From positions 239,169,233 through 239,233,232 of the forward strand of contig NC_081414.1 of NCBI RefSeq assembly GCF_030272615.1: DNA of 64,000 nucleotides, given 5' to 3'. The position numbers and the translations under genes are program-made. The notes beneath the pieces were generated by a model, which ran no database searches, was not told the origin of the DNA, and saw only the letters and a list, made by a program, of their open reading frames with translations. Of the stretch, positions 11,395 to 22,262 are shown piece by piece (positions within the stretch are counted from its first letter, which is position 1; the number at the start of each line of letters is the position of its first letter). This DNA is from Cryptomeria japonica (taxonomy: Eukaryota; Streptophyta; Pinopsida; Cupressales; Cupressaceae).

Positions 11395-12339
11395 TGTTGG
11401 AATCCAAGAACACTGAGAGGAGGGGGGTGTGAATTAGTGTTCTACCGGTATAATCAATTTTAACCTAATTAAAAAATGCATACACCAACCGGTATACTGG
11501 TACATACAGAATCGAAAGAAGTAAAGCAACCAATAAGCCAATCACATAAATGAACACCATAACACACATAATTATACGTGGAAAACCTCAAAGAGGAAAA
11601 ACCACAGTGGGGTTTGTGACCCACAATATCAATCCACTGGCCATATGAAGAGATATTACAAAATATAGGGGTCTGCACTTGCAGGAAGGCTTACAGCCTA
11701 GAGCACACTACTCAATCACAAAAGGAGCCTCATTGACTACATACAAATCCAGACTACAATCCGGAGAAGTGTTGAACTACAAAAGATAGCATCTCCTATG
11801 CCTGAATACAGTTCTGGTTAAGCTCTGTCTGTTCTGGTCTGAAACTCTAAACCCTTTACCGAAATAACCCTTTACAATAATATCCTCACATACATAATCT
11901 CTCAAATATATTGCGCATCTCCTTCATTATTTCCTTCCTAATACATATTCGCATCATATCACATCATATATCAAAATGATCTAATCCAACTGATCTATAT
12001 ACCCTATATAATTTATCATGCCTTATGTCGGCTTACAAAGATAATTACAATATCAATATACATGTTGGCTAGATAACATAAATACATGATAATCAAAAAC
12101 ATTTGCCGATGCCAGATCCAAGAGATGTCAGCCTCCAATACCGATAACCTTATTCTAAACCATGTCGGCTTGCATTGCCGGTAACCAAATAAATCTTTCT
12201 ATCCTGTCGGTACCGATGTAGTGTCTGTGAAGTGCCTGTCGGTACACAACTGAGCCAAAACATGAAGCCAGAACAAGATACCATGTTGCCATCAATGACA
12301 ACATAGTGAAACAAACCAATTGAGTGTCAATTGACAACA
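11395..12339 (-). repeat. 3' LTR (945 bp) of the RT-less copia-type element
   Basis: On the minus strand it starts TGTTGTCAATTGACAC and ends TTGGATTCCAACA. It matches 20895-21849 almost throughout. It lies next to the polypurine tract at 12341-12352 and abuts the left CATGA duplication. Confidence 0.9.
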
Positions 12340-12340
12340 A

Positions 12341-12352
12341 TCTCCCCCTTTG
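12341..12352 (-). other. Polypurine tract plus upstream PPT-like copies
   Basis: On the minus strand this reads AAAGGGGGAGA immediately before the 3' LTR, the standard position for plus-strand priming. Further GGGGAG tracts occur at 12417-12422, 12483-12490 and 12532-12540, as in the 3' untranslated region of the copia element at 52015-59078. Confidence 0.85.
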
Positions 12353-12616
12353 GCATTGATGGCAACACTCATGTGATAAATGATCATGGTTTCATCTATC
12401 GGTTTCATCCTGCCTGCTCCCCTTGAGCTGAATATTCATCAATACAAAATACTTCATACTTCCATAGTTTTCCATCTATATACTCCCCCTAATGTATACA
12501 ACTCCCTCATTTCTTTTTCACATCTATATCACTCCCCCTTTGACATCAATTGCATCAAAATTTCCAAAAATAATGCCAAAGATCCAAAACTGTATAATGA
12601 GTATCCCAAAAATACC

Positions 12617-15600
12617 TTACTGGAGCTTAACATATTTGAAAATTTCCGGATATGCCTTCTCCAATAGCTCAAGATAAGTATCCCAACCAATTTTGAAAGT
12701 TCTAGAAATAGATGCAAGTCCATTTAGCATATGGGCAAAGGACTCTTTCTCTTTTAGCTCTGTTGACGTGGGCTTTCCAACTAGATCTATACACTCCTTC
12801 TTATGTACACCGAGTGAATCCAACTGGGGACTCACCAAACCTCTCATACTTCTAGCCCTTCTTATGATTTTTTCTTTTTCTTTCTCAATAGCAGAAACTG
12901 GAGCTTCTATAACCAAAATTTGACCATCAATGGAGTCAATGAATTCAATCCATCAAAAGAATTAGCTATGCCTGCAATTTTCTCCTGAAATTCCTTAATC
13001 TTCTTATCCACAGTAACTGTAAGTACTCTATGTTAAAACAACCCTATAAATATTTGTACACTGCTTTAAAGAATTGTCTATTAGTTTCAGCTTTTCATCA
13101 ATCTTCTTCTTCTCAGACTCAATCATCTGATCAAATACAACTCTTTTAGCTTGTGTGAACCTCTCCAGTGCTTGCCGGTTTGAAATGTGTTGCAAGGATT
13201 GGAAATCCTTTGAAATGTGCTCTGTAATTGTCTTAAGCTTGTCGAATGGGCTCGCTTCCTTGTCAAACTTGCAATCTGGGACTAGTCTGTGCAAAACAAT
13301 GATAGATTGATCAATAATCCCTTTATCCATAGATCCCTCTTTCATCAATTTCTATGCAACCATCATCATGAGTTCAGTAGGACTCATCTCAGTTATGTTT
13401 TTCTTTACAACTTGCGAGGTGTCAATTGACAAAAATGATGGACCTACTACCGGTTCCTTGACGGATTCCCCTTCTTCTCCTCTGATGTTTTATCCTTTAT
13501 AGCTTCCTTACTTGCATTGGTGGCTTTGCCACTTGGTGCAATCTTTGTAACTGTCGGTTCCTCTGTAGGAATAGTAACCTCATCCTATACATCTGCATCC
13601 GAAGGACTGTTATCCTCAACATTAGTATCTTGTACGATATCAACCTTTTCACTTTTCGTATTTTCTGGTATCTTAACATTTGCCTATATATTTGTATCTA
13701 CCGAGAGCTTAATTTCCACTATCTTAATGTTTTTCAAAATTGAGGGTGAAGTACCCATAATACCCTTTCCTTTTCCTTCAACTGGGGTGTCTACAGTGTC
13801 TATCTTTGATTTTGCTGAAGTAAAGAAACCTCGGTTCTCTTCAAAGAACTTAACCCATTCCTTGTGGGTCTCCTTGATTATCTCATTTACCATTCCTAGC
13901 ATCAGACTTGTTATTCTATGTTTGTTGTTAAAGACTTTTCTATCTGCAACCTCAAGTGTCCTATCCATCTCCTCTGGAGTAATAGAAAAACAAACAGATA
14001 ACAACTCTTGAATTTTTATGTGCTTGTCTTCTTGCATTGCTGATAGTCTCCTAGCATCTAACATATCATACGATTCTGCCAATATTTCGTCTTCAATTTT
14101 TATCAAGGCTTTTTTATAAATATCCAAATATAACAATATTGCTTCCTCTACCTCTCTTTGTTCATCATTCTCTAAACAATTATAGTAAAATTGTACATTC
14201 TTTAACATGCCATCCTTAGTTATTTCATCTACTAAATCTGCACAAGTTTTTGGTGGAATGATAGTTACATCCAGATTGAATTGCCATATCAGCCTTCTTC
14301 TTCCTTTTTGCAGTACCAGATGGAGGTCAAGGTGTTACTTTCGGTGCTTGCTTCTGTGTTGGTAACTTGAATGTATCTTTCCTAACTGGTTGCTTTTTAT
14401 CCTCTACCTTGGTTTCCTCTGTTTTCTTCCTTATAACCCTTTTGAAAGTCAGGGGTGTGTCATCCTCAGATGTAGACTCTGTTGTAATAGACTGAATGAA
14501 CACTTCTAGTTCTTTTCTCTTCCTCCCTTTCTCCAGGACAACATCAATCAATTCTTTGATGTCCTGTGAGACCTTTTCCACAAATTTGCTTGCCTTTCCT
14601 TCTTGCTTCTCTCTCTTCTTCCAATTGAACTTTCTTTCAACCTCTTGTGTCTTCTATTTCGCAGTACCACTAGGATTCTCAGCCTCATCAACAGGTGCAT
14701 CAATCAACATTTTTTCATAAGCATCTAAAATCTGTCCATCAACTTCATAGCCCATTTCCTCAAGACAGATCTTCTGGGGCTTGACCACTTCCATGAGTGT
14801 TTCATCTTTCTTTACCATGAAGCATATGTCAGTTGAGTATTTCTCAACAATGTGCTTAGGAACCCTCTCTCTAGATTTCATATCCTTTTGGAATGCCTTA
14901 AAATATCCCCATACTTTGTCATCCCTTTGACTGCCAAATGTAGCAATTGATTGTTTCAATTGTCTCCCTATCGGGATGTCAAATGCCCATCGCCTCTTCC
15001 CAAAACCGGGAGTCTCATTCATAAAAAATAGCATTAAGCAGACAATTAAGTTGCCATACCGGAAAGTCCCTTTATTTTCTCCTTTAATCTTTCCTAGGTT
15101 TATCAATAATTCATCTAACATCCAACCACATAGATCCAATTTCTCATTTTCTCTCATCAAAGCTGCAAAAATGTAGGAGCTAGAAATAGAATTCTGTTAG
15201 TTTGATTGTGTTACCTTATAACCGGTGATCATGCTACCGAATTTGATGTATGTGTCGGTGAGAGTGCTTATTCTCATAGATCTCCTGTCCGATGTTGCGT
15301 TAGTAATCTTGTTGACATAATCATTAGAAACCTTCTTATCTAGACGTTTCCCAACCTGTGGTAAACCGGTGAGTGCCTTGATGGCTTCCTTGGTGATCTT
15401 GTATGGTCTATCGAACCAGATAAAATATCCATGTACTCTGCTCAAAACATACCTAACTATTTCATCTTTGAATTCTGAAACGTCTAGAATATCGGTAAAC
15501 CCTAAGTCTTCAATGTGCTTGTATTTAGGTTTGATCTTTCCAGAATCTCCCATTAGCTCGCTCATGTACATGCCCTTTATGTAAGATGTCCCCAAATCCT

Positions 15601-15796
15601 CAATGTGACAGTGTATGTATGCCCTAACATCTTCAACATACACAACTCCTTTTAGAACACGAGAAAATACTCCAACCGAATCTTCTAGGGTAGCCACATG
15701 CGGATACTGCTTGAAAATTGGCCTAGGACGGTCCTTGACCTCAACAACAGTCGGATTTGCAACAAAGATAGGAACAAATGATGATCCCGCTTCCAT
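12617..15796 (-). pseudogene. Element ORF2: unknown plant-transposon-type protein, interrupted
   Basis: About 1,060 codons from an ATG at 15796 to a stop at 12617. Open segments at 15796-15197, 15160-14654, 14581-14327, 13348-13028 and 12916-12617 share one frame. The segment at 14208-13684 is shifted by one, so the ORF has several stops and at least one compensated frameshift. The N-terminal part (residues 1-199) looks globular and contains ITKEAIKALTGLPQVGK at about 134-150, a pattern seen in proteins annotated as putative plant transposon proteins. The middle part has a YGNLIVCLML segment; the rest is lysine/glutamate-rich and helical. No polymerase, integrase or protease motif was seen. 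It occupies the place of pol in a copia-sized element. Function unknown. Confidence 0.6.
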
Positions 15797-16390
15797 GATT
15801 AAAGATAAATACTTGTTAATCAGTTCCAGTGAAAAACCCTAAAGTCTTCTTCCAATCATCGATGAAATCACTCAAGAAGATATCTAATCACACTGAATCA
15901 CCTTTAATCACACTGAATGCAAGGTGATAAAAAATGAAGTAGATTCAACCTTATATCCTACAAGTAAAACCCTAATCTTTCATTGACATCAATGACTTTT
16001 GATGAAAGATACCGGATCTTGAACAAAACATATCCATGCTGGATAAGCATCTCCAATGTCTGGATATCTTCCAGAACCTCTTCCCGGAGCATATGCAACA
16101 TCTTCATGAATTTTGCCTACCCCTAAGGCATCTACCTTAGCTACCAGATAAGCTACCTACTGGTGCAGGAGCAACCTCTTCTATCGGATAAGTAACTGGT
16201 GCATTCCCATATGTAGATTGATCTCCAGTCTTCCTAACACATCTCTGGGTATGATCTTGCCAGATTTCATTAACCTTCTCTTTCCCTTTCTCATTTGATC
16301 CTCCATTACCAACTAGTAGATTTATGCTTCTACAGAATTTAGCAATATGTCCAACCTCATTACATCCAAAAAAAGTTCCTTTGGTCAGGA

Positions 16391-18061
16391 GTGGAAGCTA
16401 AAAACAAAATTCCCCTTATTGCCTGGAATAAAATTTGTTCCCCTAAGGCCTCTAGTGGGCTGGGCTTAAGGAACATTGGTTCTATGAATAAAGCTTTATT
16501 AGCCAAACAAATATGGAGATTCAAAGGGGAGGAAAGAGAATGGAAATCTATCTGGAAAAACAAATATCTCTATATGCAACCTTCTGAGGAAGAATTCTTT
16601 GACAACTCTTTTAATGTTGAAGGATCCGCCATATGGAATGCTGTGCAATCAGCTAAAAGCTAGGTTGCTGCTGGTAGAACTTGGAACCTTGGAGATGGGA
16701 GGAGAATAATATTTTGGGAAGATAGATGGATCCTGGATAAACCTCTGGAGGAAATCCTAATTCTTAAAGATTGGAAAGACCGATTCAAAAGCAGGTATGG
16801 AGAAATGGTAAGAGATTACTGGAGAAATGGGAAATGGATTGACTTTAGCCAGTGGTGTCTGGGACTCAAGTTCCTTCAAATAGCTCTCTGCCCAAATCCC
16901 TAGAGACAACAAAGATGACAGATTGGTATGGAGGGAAACTCTGGATGGGAAATACTCTGTTTCCTCTGCTGTGGCTATTCACAATGTCCCAGTGGAAGAA
17001 ATTCCCATCTGGGCTAAAGTCTGGAACAAGAAGTTAGTTCCTGAGGTCAATATCTTCTTTTGGATTTTCATCCAAAATAAGGTATTAACCCTAGATAATC
17101 TTCACAAAAGAGGTATTATTTTTCCTAACAGGTGTTCTCTTTGCTGCAGGGAAGAAGAGACAACTTGCCATATTCTCAATCAATGCACTTTTAGCTAGGA
17201 TATCTGGAAAATCATCCTTTCTAGGTGGAACCTGAGCTGGGTCTTCCTGAACTCTCTTGGTGACACCTGGCTTCAATGGAATTGCCCTAATTCTAATCCT
17301 AAAATTGTGGAGACTTGGAAACTTACTCTGTCGATTGTTATCTGGAATATTTGGAAAGAGCGCAACAACAAGATTTTTAGGGATAAAAGGGCTTTTCCTA
17401 AAGTGGTTGTAGATAAAATATTTAGGAGTATCTTTGAATGCCTCTACTACACTGATCAAGGACCTGCTGCTAAAGATGATTTTAAAGACATGTGGAACCT
17501 TTCTACCACTACTACTAGCAAGGAGACTGGAAGAGAAGGTCTGTCTGGTATTTTCCCCTGTAGGGATGGATTAAGGCTAACTTTTATGGGGCCTCTAAAG
17601 GGAATCTGGGTAAAGCTGGATATGGGGGCATTGTCAGGAATTTTGCTAGAAGTTGTCTTAAGACGGTGGCTGGTCCTCTGGGGAATCAAACTAGCCATTT
17701 TGCTGAAGCCTCTGTAGCCTTGAATACCTTAATTATAGCCAAAAAACTAAATTATGATAAAATATGGCTTGAGGGAGATTCACTCAATATTATAAAGTGC
17801 TTAAAGGGGGAATCAGAGCCTTCCTAGTCTATTGAAAATATCATCATGAAAGCTAGGGAGATCATTGCCAGTTTCAAAGAAATTATTATTCAACATGCCT
17901 TCAGAGAGAAAAACAGGGTGGCGGATTGCTTAGAGAATACTGGAGTTAACTCTGACTCCCAAATGGATTGGCACGAGGAGGATCTCAATTTAAATATCAA
18001 AGATCTCATTAGAAAGGACCGTTATACAGGGAGAGAAGGACAATTTAATCATGACAAGTAA
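16391..18061 (+). pseudogene. LINE ORF2 C-terminal part: RT tail, zf-RVT and RNase H
   Basis: The translation contains signatures of plant L1-type LINEs: GLGLRNIGSMNKALLAKQ after the RT fingers/palm, a GDGRR...FWEDRW block, then the zinc-binding segment CSLCCREEETTCHILNQC (about 17132-17190). An RNase H-like region follows, with WLEGDSLNIIK and REKNRVADCL. The catalytic RT core (YADD region) is missing because of 5' truncation. Stops and frameshifts (for example after 16660, and between about 17540 and 17720) split it into several frames. The last open segment ends at 18061, overlapping the next ORF by 11 nt. Confidence 0.8.
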
Positions 18062-19771
18062 AAAGCATCATTTATGCCTTGCTGGAAAGGCCATCATTAC
18101 TTGGCACCGCGATAGATCTTCTATTATCTCTAATCAAGTGCCGCACGCTTTGTGGGTTACCCAGTTCAAAAACTTGAGCAACATTGGGAAAGAAGGTGAT
18201 AACTTGCAGAGAAACAGAACAGACAGCCCGTATTTGAAGATGGGAGGAGACCTAAGGCGGGAAGAACCAGACAATACGTTGACCTGGAAAGCGATGCCAA
18301 AAGTCTGGGTGAAATTGGAGAAGGGCTCTCTTACCAGCTTCATGGAGAAACTTGAGGACTATGACAAAGGTAGGGTTAACTTAGCCGGTTCCAAGATTTT
18401 CGAAAATTGGTCTAATGGCTCTTTTAAAGTTTATGGAGTTAAGTTTAAGCTGGACACTGGGCTCATTTCCACTGTGACCAGAATGCCCCACTCTGGGCTT
18501 AAATTCTTTCGAGACCTTAATGTCTCCAACAACGCGGTTAACCTGTTCCCGCGAAAAGAGAAAGAGAGACCTAAAATTGGCAAGGCTACTGGGGGCTACT
18601 ATGAAGCTGCAAACATCAAGAAGTTGTGGGGTTGGGTTCTGAACGCAATTATGGAGTACATCATGGTTGAAGGCCATTTTTATAGGGCCCAAACCTACCA
18701 CTTCGTGCTCTTAGACCATTTCAGACACGACAAAAAGGTGTCCCTGCCCTACTACCTTTTTCGGTCCCTCTCCAGGTCCCTCAACAAACACAGGACTAAC
18801 CCTTCCAGCCCGATTCTCCACTACGGGCTTCTGCTACTCATCTATGAGCATTGCAAAACCCTCACCCTACTAGAAAATAAGAGGATTTTTGCCTCTCCGG
18901 GCAAGAGAAAGAAGGAAGAGGGAGAAACTAGCAAGGAGAAGGCGTCCTCCAACAAAAAAAGGAAAAGCATTCCTGGGTTGGAAACAGAGGACATTGTTAA
19001 GGAAAGCAGCGGAATGGAGACAGATGACTCCAACGGTGAAGATAGCTGGAAAGACGAGGACCTGGGTAACGAGGAAGAAAGTGGCAATAATGAGCCTGGT
19101 CAAGAAAGCCCTACCCTCAATGAATACCCTGGTAAGGACAATAGCCATCTGATGGAAGAAGCGGAACCCAAGGATAACGAGGAAATTGGAGTGAATTTTG
19201 GGAAGGAAATGAACAAAGACTCTGAGAAGGACTTGACTGAGGATAGGGATAGCGAGGACAAGGAAAGTGCTAGTAAAGGGCTTATCCTGGATAACCTCAA
19301 GAAGCTCTCTGAGGCCAGAATGGATTTCGATAGATGGATCTACGAGACCCTGAAAAACCTGGATAAGAAAGGGATGAAAAGTGGGAGGATGAAAATAGAG
19401 AGCAGATTAATTGGAAGCAGGAAATGGAGAATAAGGTAAAATTGCTGGAAGAGGGAAAAGAAGCGATGAAAAATCTGATGGGAGTTATCCCAAGTATCCT
19501 CTCTGCTGTCACTAAAAACCTGGAGGACATCGCCAAGGTCGTTGATCATACCTACACTCCTAAACCGGTTGTGGATCTTGACCTGGAGGAAGAGACCATC
19601 CAGATTGGAAACGGTGATGCTAATTCAGTAGGTGGTACTGCGAAGAGAACTAGGGCCAGTATCAAGAAATTTGTGGCTACTTCAGCAAAGGATCCCCCTA
19701 GCTTCAAAGACAACATCAAAGAGTTGTATGATATCAACAACACCCTGGCTAAAGCCCTGGAAATAATCTGA
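18051..19771 (+). pseudogene. LINE ORF3: accessory protein downstream of RNase H
   Basis: ATG at 18051 overlaps the preceding stop by 11 nt. The first open segment has 462 codons to 19439; a one-base shift near 19370 moves the real frame into the segment that ends at 19771, so the ancestral protein had about 570 residues. Residues 1-280 look globular, with KLDTGLISTVTRMPHSGLKF (133-152), LPYYLFRSL (232-240) and LHYGLLLLIYEHCK (256-269). An E/K/D/S-rich segment (about 285-410) and a coiled coil follow. No known enzyme motif. The layout recalls plant transposon proteins and, loosely, ORF2 of the host copia-type element. A related C-terminal part occurs in the LINE at 47928-48913, so this is a LINE component rather than a chance ORF. 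Confidence 0.65.
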
Positions 19772-19895
19772 ATGCTGGAAGGCTTGTTGGCTTTTTGGGG
19801 CTTTTTTGGGTTTTCTTCCATTTTTTGCTGGTTTTTTGTGGATTCTGTTCTTTTCTGTTTCTCGTAGCTTTGCTGTTTAAGTTGTGCTTGTAAAG

Positions 19896-19918
19896 GGTTT
19901 TGGGGCCCCTTCAAAACC
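19896..19918 (+). other. Conserved hairpin near LINE 3' end
   Basis: Perfect 7-bp stem GGTTTTG / CAAAACC with a 9-nt loop (GGGCCCCTT), about 16 nt before the 3' terminus TTAATCA. The second LINE has a matching hairpin at 47946-47967 despite a diverged 3' UTR. It may be the recognition structure for its reverse transcriptase (inference). Confidence 0.6.
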
Positions 19919-20878
19919 TCATTTTTCCTTAATCAAAAACATGTAACATTGTTCCTTTGAATTGCTTTTCTAAAACCGGTATAATTGCTTGACCTGCACT
20001 GATTAGCCATATATCCAAATTTTCCACATGCATAGCATTTAACATTCATTCTACAATATTCTGTCTTATGACCATACTTATTACATTTAGAACATTGACC
20101 GAGAGCAGACTCAGAGTTTTGATTTTCTCGGTTTCTACATTGCCTAGCCATGTGACCAAATCTATTGCAAACAAAACATCTACCATTAAATTTATAAGCA
20201 TTGAATTGCGTTATCAGTGCCTTATGGTTTTGATCTTCATTAGCAGTACCAGAACTCCATCCTTGCTAATATCCAAGTCCGCTGGAATCTCCATTTTGCC
20301 TTTGTCTCTTCAACAACTCATCTAGTTGTGCTGAACTAATCTTTAATTTCTCTTTATACTCACTTGCAATAGTCAGATCTTCTCTCAAAATTATCATTTG
20401 TCTCTCAAGCTCTTGTTCATTACTCTGGGATTGTACTAAATTAGTTCTAAACATGTCATTCTCATGAACCAACCTACCACATTCTTCAAATTTGTTCTTC
20501 AAAGATACATCAAGATTTTCTTCCTTTTTATTCCAGTCCTCAATCTCTTTAGACATTCTCATGGTTATAGCTTGCATTTCATTTTTCATGACCATGTTCT
20601 CCTAACTCAGCTTCTGACACTGTTCCTTAAGTGCATCTTTCTCTTCATCATCTTGATCTTGCAAAAGTTCCTTCCTCCTAGCTTAAATAGATGACAACCT
20701 CTCCTGTAGGACAATAATGAATTCCTTAGCAGAATTCAATTCATCTTGTAGCTTTAAGTTCTTCAACCTTTCAGCATCATAATCTTCAAGTGCCATCTCA
20801 AGTTGCTTTTCCAAACCCATATTCATGGATTCTAGATTCAAGATCTCCCTAAAGCTGTTAAACTTCCTTTGAGGCACA

Positions 20879-20891
20879 AGGCTCTAATACC
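20879..20891 (-). other. Primer-binding site, variant initiator tRNA-Met type
   Basis: On the minus strand this reads TGGTATTAGAGCC, one base off the usual TGGTATCAGAGC, three bases inside the 5' LTR. Confidence 0.75.
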
Positions 20892-20894
20892 AAT

Positions 20895-21849
20895 TGTTGG
20901 AATCCAAGAACGCTGAGAGAGGGGGGTGAATCAATGTTCTACCAGTATAATCAATATTAGCCTTATTAAAACATGCATACACCAACTAGTATACTAGTAC
21001 ACACAGAATTGAAATAAGTAAAGCAACCAATAAGCCAATCACATAAATGAACACCATAACACATAGAATTATACATGGAAAACCTCAAAGAGCAAAAATC
21101 ACAGTGGGATTTGTGACCCAAAATATCAATCCACTGGCCATATGAAGAGATATTACAAAATATAGGGGCCTGTACTTGCAGGAAGGCTTACAGCCTAGAG
21201 CACACTGCTCAATCACAAAAGGAGCCTCACTGAATACATACAAATCCAGACTACAATCCAGAGAAGTGTTGAACTGCAAAAGATAGCATCTCCTATGCCT
21301 AAATACAATTTTGGTTAAGCTCTGTCTGTTCTGGTTTGAAACCCTAAACCCTTTACCGGAATAACCCTTTACAATAATATCCTCACATACATGATCTCTC
21401 AGATATATTTTGCATCTCCTTCATTATTTCCTTCCTAATACATATCCGCATCATATCACATCATATATCAAAATGATCTAATCCAACTAACCTATATACC
21501 CTATACAATTTATAATGCCTTATGTTGGCTTACAAAGATAATTACAATATCAATATACATGTCGGCTAGATAACATAAATACATGAATATAAAAAACAAT
21601 TGCCGATGCCGGATCCAAGAGATGTTGGCCTCCAATACTGATAACCTTATTCTAAACCATGTTGGCATGCATGGCTGGTAACCAAAGAAATCCTTCTATC
21701 CTGTCGGTGTCGGTGCCGGTGCCGGTGCCGGTGTCTGTGAAGTGCCTGTCGGTACACAACTGAACCAAAACATGAAGCCGGAATAAGATACCATGTTGCC
21801 ATCAATGACAACATAGTGAAACCAACCAATTGAGTGTCAATTGCCAACA
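20895..21849 (-). repeat. 5' LTR (955 bp) of the RT-less copia-type element
   Basis: On the minus strand it starts TGTTGGCAATTGACAC and ends TTGGATTCCAACA. It differs from the 3' LTR by scattered substitutions. It carries a small hexanucleotide expansion (GGTGCC type) at about 21703-21733, where the 3' LTR has a single unit. It abuts CATGA at 21850-21854. Confidence 0.9.
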
Positions 21850-22262
21850 CATGATTAGAAAGGGATTAGAAGACTTCTAGAAGGAGATTTAGAAGAATAA
21901 TGGAAAATGTAGGAATTTGCAAGTGGGTGAGGGAACATAGGATTTTTTGGTAAATAAAATGATTTATTTTAGCCAAAAGGGATGCAACTTGCATTTGTAG
22001 GATTTTGCAAGTGGGGTTACTATTCACAAATAAATATGGATTTATTTATTTGTAAAGGGTATTTTTAATTAAATGTGAATTTAATCAAAAGGGGAAAAGG
22101 GATTTTAAATAATTAAATATAATTTATTCAATTAAATGGTTAATTAATGGGATAATTAGAGGAATAGGGATATTAATTAAACCTTAATTTAATTAATTGG
22201 AGGAATTCGACATGAATAAAATTTCTTAATTGATTGTGCAACTTTTAGGTGTCTACACTAAC

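Larger units (their letters stand above)
16371..19934 (+). mobile_element. 5'-truncated LINE with 3' accessory ORF
   Basis: Inserted in opposite orientation into ORF1 of the copia-type element, within the fourth zinc knuckle. It starts inside the C-terminal part of a LINE reverse transcriptase, continues through the zinc-binding and RNase H domains, then an additional ORF and a T-rich 3' UTR ending TTAATCA. A 5' truncation is typical of target-primed reverse transcription. A clear target duplication is not readable because the junctions are A-rich; at most about 6 bases of CCAAAA type are shared. Breakpoints are accurate to a few bases. Confidence 0.85.
16137..20877 (-). pseudogene. Element ORF1: coiled-coil and CCHC zinc-knuckle Gag-like protein, split by LINE
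   Basis: Read on the minus strand from the primer site. Segments 20877-20683 and 20595-20266 encode a glutamate/lysine-rich coiled coil. The segment ending at 19933 encodes three knuckles: CFVCNRFGHMARQC, CSKCNKYGHKTEYC and CYACGKFGYMANQC (His replaced by Tyr in the third). A fourth knuckle is cut by the LINE: its first Cys precedes the break, and CNEVGHIAKFC follows near 16320-16365. The frame stops at 16137. The usual copia Gag N-terminal region is not visible, so this is Gag-like mainly in its nucleic-acid-binding part. Stops interrupt the coiled coil. The first codon of the open segment at 20877 is GTG; the first usable ATG is a few codons later. Confidence 0.65.
11395..21849 (-). mobile_element. 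RT-less copia-type LTR element, carrying a nested LINE
   Basis: Two LTRs in the same orientation (11395-12339 and 20895-21849) are flanked by perfect 5-bp target duplications, CATGA at 11390-11394 and 21850-21854. An initiator-Met-like primer site and an AAAGGGGGAGA polypurine tract lie at the expected inner borders. Without the LINE the interior is about 5.0 kb. It encodes ORF1 (coiled coil plus four CCHC knuckles) and ORF2 (unknown), with no protease, integrase, reverse transcriptase or RNase H in any frame. It is therefore non-autonomous. The LTRs resemble those of the copia element at 52015-59078, a plausible source of the missing enzymes. Confidence 0.85.
10203..22257 (-). mobile_element. 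Gypsy-type solo LTR (about 1.6 kb net), split by a copia insertion
   Basis: On the minus strand the LTR starts TGTAGACACCTAAAAG at 22257 and is interrupted at 21854/11395 by element (c), whose CATGA duplications flank the break. It continues from 11394 to a proposed end near 10203. Net length is about 1,595 bp, comparable to the 1,474- and 1,482-bp LTRs of the 23165-41911 element. It shares with those a TATA box in the same context (CTATAAATAGAGCCC) and the upstream dyad. Flanking pentamers are CTAAG (10198-10202) and CTAAC (22258-22262), four of five matching. The right end is firm; the left end is inferred from similarity to the left end of the 44025-45214 LTR. Confidence 0.6.

Noticed and set aside
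13517-14011. 164-codon + strand Ser/Thr/Phe-rich ORF
   Set aside because: Antisense to element ORF2, whose lysine/glutamate-rich codons give such shadows.
15163-15214. A 52-nt intron candidate in element ORF2 (GTAACA...TTTTTGCAG on the minus strand)
   Set aside because: Too short for a plant intron, and removing it leads directly to a TGA.
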